From NCBI RefSeq assembly GCF_000427095.1, contig NC_021487.1:2076377-2140376 (forward strand): DNA of 64,000 nt, in the 5' to 3' direction. A program made the translations under genes and the position numbers. The DNA is from Chthonomonas calidirosea T49 (lineage in GTDB: Bacteria > Armatimonadota > Chthonomonadetes > Chthonomonadales > Chthonomonadaceae). Of this stretch, positions 62,561 through 64,000 are shown in pieces. Under the pieces are notes generated by a model, which worked only from the letters and a program-made list of their open reading frames with translations, was not told the DNA's origin and ran no database searches. Position 1 is the first letter of the stretch. Every line of letters begins with the position of its first letter.

Positions 62561-63175
62561 TTACCATATTTCTTCTAAACGACACGCACAATATACTCCC
62601 TCATACGGGTCTGGTGGCCAACAGTAAATACAGCCTATGGCATAGCCAATTGTAGCTCCTTCTACTCTTGCTCTACTTTCGCAACTCTCCTCACATAGTC
62701 TCCACATATCGCTATTACAGCCGCTCCAATGCTTACAAGGAGGTAGTTGGTTAAAACCGAAATTGAATTGGCCAATACCACCAAATGGGTTCGGGATTGG
62801 AGTTGGATGATATATTGGCAACGTCGGTGGCGCCGGCTTTTTGGGTGGGTGTAGGTGCGGATGAGGCGGTTTTGGCTTGTGGGGCGGCCTTCGCCGTTTT
62901 CTTCCTGTACACATCGGTTGTAGTACCAAGTCCCTGTTGGCATACGCAGGGCAGGCTATCGGAGGTCCGCTGAAATCCAAACCCTCCACATCCAACAGCA
63001 GCCCTGCTGGACGATACGGGATCTGGAGGCTCTTGCCCCCCTTCCACGAGTGCCTCTCTACAAGGCCTCCCTCCAGCCCAAAAGAAGGGAAAAGGGCAAC
63101 CTGCATCCCACAACAAGGGCTACCCCACACAGAGAAGGTAGGCACCGCTCTCCCCCAACGAGCAGGAGGCTTCAT
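62561..63175 (-). CDS. Cys-rich, proline-linker protein, likely Rhs C-terminal fragment
   Basis: 204 aa open frame. The second half reads convincingly: a Pro/His/Lys linker (PPHKPKPPHPHLHPPKKPAPP), IPNPFGGIGQFNFGFNQLPP, then CKHWSGC, LCEESCESR, GCIYCWPPDPY and CACRLEEIW. The first half is less clear and could be out of frame. The Cys-rich end resembles the variable ends of Rhs proteins in this phylum from memory. Its stop overlaps the ribosome site of the gene at 62177. Confidence 0.45.
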   Translation of the reverse strand: MKPPARWGRAVPTFSVWGSPCCGMQVALFPSFGLEGGLVERHSWKGGKSLQIPYRPAGLLLDVEGLDFSGPPIACPAYANRDLVLQPMCTGRKRRRPPHKPKPPHPHLHPPKKPAPPTLPIYHPTPIPNPFGGIGQFNFGFNQLPPCKHWSGCNSDMWRLCEESCESRARVEGATIGYAIGCIYCWPPDPYEGVYCACRLEEIW

Positions 63176-63279
63176 CCCCGCTGTTGCCTATCAACCCCTA
63201 CCTGAGGATATCCTTTATCCTCTACCCCCACCATAACAGCCCCGCAAACCTATGGCACACGGCCACGAGAACCCACCGC
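63176..63279. other. Short gap
   Basis: About 100 bp between small minus-strand genes; a 25-codon frame ending in TGA overlaps the ATG of the downstream gene (ATGA), but it is too short to call. Nothing else seen. Confidence 0.4.
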
Positions 63280-63732
63280 TCAATAGAGTGGCTCTGAAAG
63301 AGAACCCCGCCTCATCGCTTTGCACCGCTCCCGCTCTTCATTCTTTCTCGCTATCTCTGCTAGATCCTCCTTTATCTCGGCAGCTTCCTCAGGAAATCTG
63401 CTCTCGAATGCCTCAGGAAACTGAAAATAGAGCGTATCGGCGTCCGACTTCGTTAGCTTTACTTTGTAAAGCCGGCAGCTAGAGCATATCAGTAGACCTA
63501 GAAGTTTAAGTGCATCCTGAACTGCTTCGATAGCATTTTCTCCTATTCCCACTTGAGTTTGGCGCGGTGGCCATACTGGCTCTATCCAACACGGGCATTC
63601 CCACCAGCCCGACTTTTCATCTTTATAGGGCTTTCCTAAACACAACGTCACGGGGATCTTTTCGCGTCCCCTCTTCGCTCGAAGAACGAAGTCCATTGAG
63701 GCGATCTTCTCAGGAGTTGTTTCCTCGGTCAC
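63280..63732 (-). CDS. Hypothetical acidic protein, immunity-like
   Basis: 150 aa, GTG start with GGAGAG upstream. An FVLRAKRGREKIPVTLCLG strand region, WWECPCWIEPVWPP, then GIGENAIEAVQDALKLLGLL. The order resembles small proteins of the DUF6968 type as I recall them, which I cannot confirm. No signal peptide. Near an Rhs remnant and ankyrin end, it may be a toxin-immunity protein. Confidence 0.5.
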   Translation of the reverse strand: MTEETTPEKIASMDFVLRAKRGREKIPVTLCLGKPYKDEKSGWWECPCWIEPVWPPRQTQVGIGENAIEAVQDALKLLGLLICSSCRLYKVKLTKSDADTLYFQFPEAFESRFPEEAAEIKEDLAEIARKNEERERCKAMRRGSLSEPLY

Positions 63733-63858
63733 GTTTTCTCTCCATGGTGTTCATTGGAATTGGCAAGGTTGGAGAAGGCGGATCACCTCCTCCAACCCTG
63801 CAGCAGTCTTGCCTAAATAAGGGATATAGGAGAGGCTTCCCTGTCTGTAGGAAAAAAG

Positions 63859-64000
63859 TTACTGACTTTTTCTGTCCCTTCCTTTATTTGTACCTCTTTT
63901 CGCTTCTTTTTTTACCTTTCCTTTTGACCTTAAGGCCGACAATATCTCTGGATCATGCATTGCCTCCGCTTCCTCTAACGGCGTCCTTCCTGTCTTATCC
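63859..64000 (-). CDS. C-terminal end of an ankyrin-repeat protein (partial)
   Basis: The right edge cuts this gene; 46 residues are visible. They begin DKTGRTPLEEAEAMHDPEIL, an ankyrin repeat (the TPLxxA motif), followed by a basic Lys/Arg-rich end (KGKVKKEAKRGTNKGRDRK) and TAA at 63859-63861. The 5' part lies beyond the window. Ankyrin proteins are common immunity or effector partners next to Rhs-type loci. Confidence 0.7.
   Translation of the reverse strand, partial: DKTGRTPLEEAEAMHDPEILSALRSKGKVKKEAKRGTNKGRDRKSQ

Noticed and set aside
1..64000. CRISPR arrays, transposases, integrases, attachment sites, origin
   Set aside because: None recognised: no regularly spaced direct repeats, transposase motifs, or DnaA-box clusters were found by eye.

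Overview
The window looks like chromosome of a thermophilic or soil-type Armatimonadota bacterium; Chthonomonas is my best guess. That is an inference from gene content, not a database result. Pointers are: two DUF1559 pseudopilin-like proteins (GFTLIEL head, DG-H tail), a predicted outer-membrane beta-barrel, a DUF6785-like membrane protein, many sugar-catabolism genes (Gfo/Idh/MocA, ThuA, PhyH, GH38), intermediate GC, and frequent GTG/TTG starts. No transposase, phage, rRNA or CRISPR array was seen. There is one tRNA gene, tRNA-Arg(TCG).

Layout. 1-5.4 kb (+): a signalling module of three FHA proteins, a von Willebrand A protein and a PP2C phosphatase. 5.6-7.9 kb: minC and a lipoprotein metalloprotease. 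7.9-13.2 kb (-): a carbohydrate cassette ThuA, PhyH dioxygenase, GH38 alpha-mannosidase, Gfo/Idh/MocA oxidoreductase behind a near-perfect sigma70 promoter. 13.5-19.6 kb: PepSY protein, secreted GH13 amylase, large beta-barrel protein. 20.0-36.1 kb (-): respiratory complex I cluster in the order A-C-D-E-F-[ADP-ribosylglycohydrolase]-G-H-J-K-L-M-N; nuoB and nuoI are missing. Rex-like palindromes precede nuoA and nuoD. 36.5-42.2 kb: aldo/keto reductase, HEAT-like protein, galK, ABC exporter. 42.2-46.7 kb: rpsO-pnp with a structured RNA between them, an ANTAR response regulator, Maf, csrA. 47-51.3 kb: ABC-2 permease, a second Gfo/Idh/MocA enzyme, and a coupled operon holding two paralogous proteins with paired CxxC/CxxH motifs. 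51.5-55.3 kb: gmk-coaBC, an outer-membrane-like protein, rodA. 55.4-61.1 kb: two pseudopilin genes flanking a lipoprotein, a second PhyH enzyme, the DUF6785-like protein and tRNA-Arg; the second pseudopilin gene sits behind a cobalamin riboswitch. 61.2-64.0 kb (-): a low-density accessory tail with an Rhs remnant, small Cys-rich and immunity-like genes, and the end of an ankyrin-repeat protein.

How the parts fit. The FHA/vWA/PP2C block lacks its kinase inside the window but is a phospho-threonine signalling unit. The nuo cluster provides NADH oxidation and proton pumping, and the TTGTGA-N6-TCACAA palindromes suggest redox (Rex) control. The sugar genes suggest plant or microbial polysaccharide breakdown.

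Most unusual: a well-formed B12 riboswitch in front of a pseudopilin-type gene; an ADP-ribosylglycohydrolase embedded in complex I; shared TQMG/EKTL threonine motifs in FHA-module proteins; the CxxC/CxxH paralog pair; and the Rhs-derived debris at the right edge.
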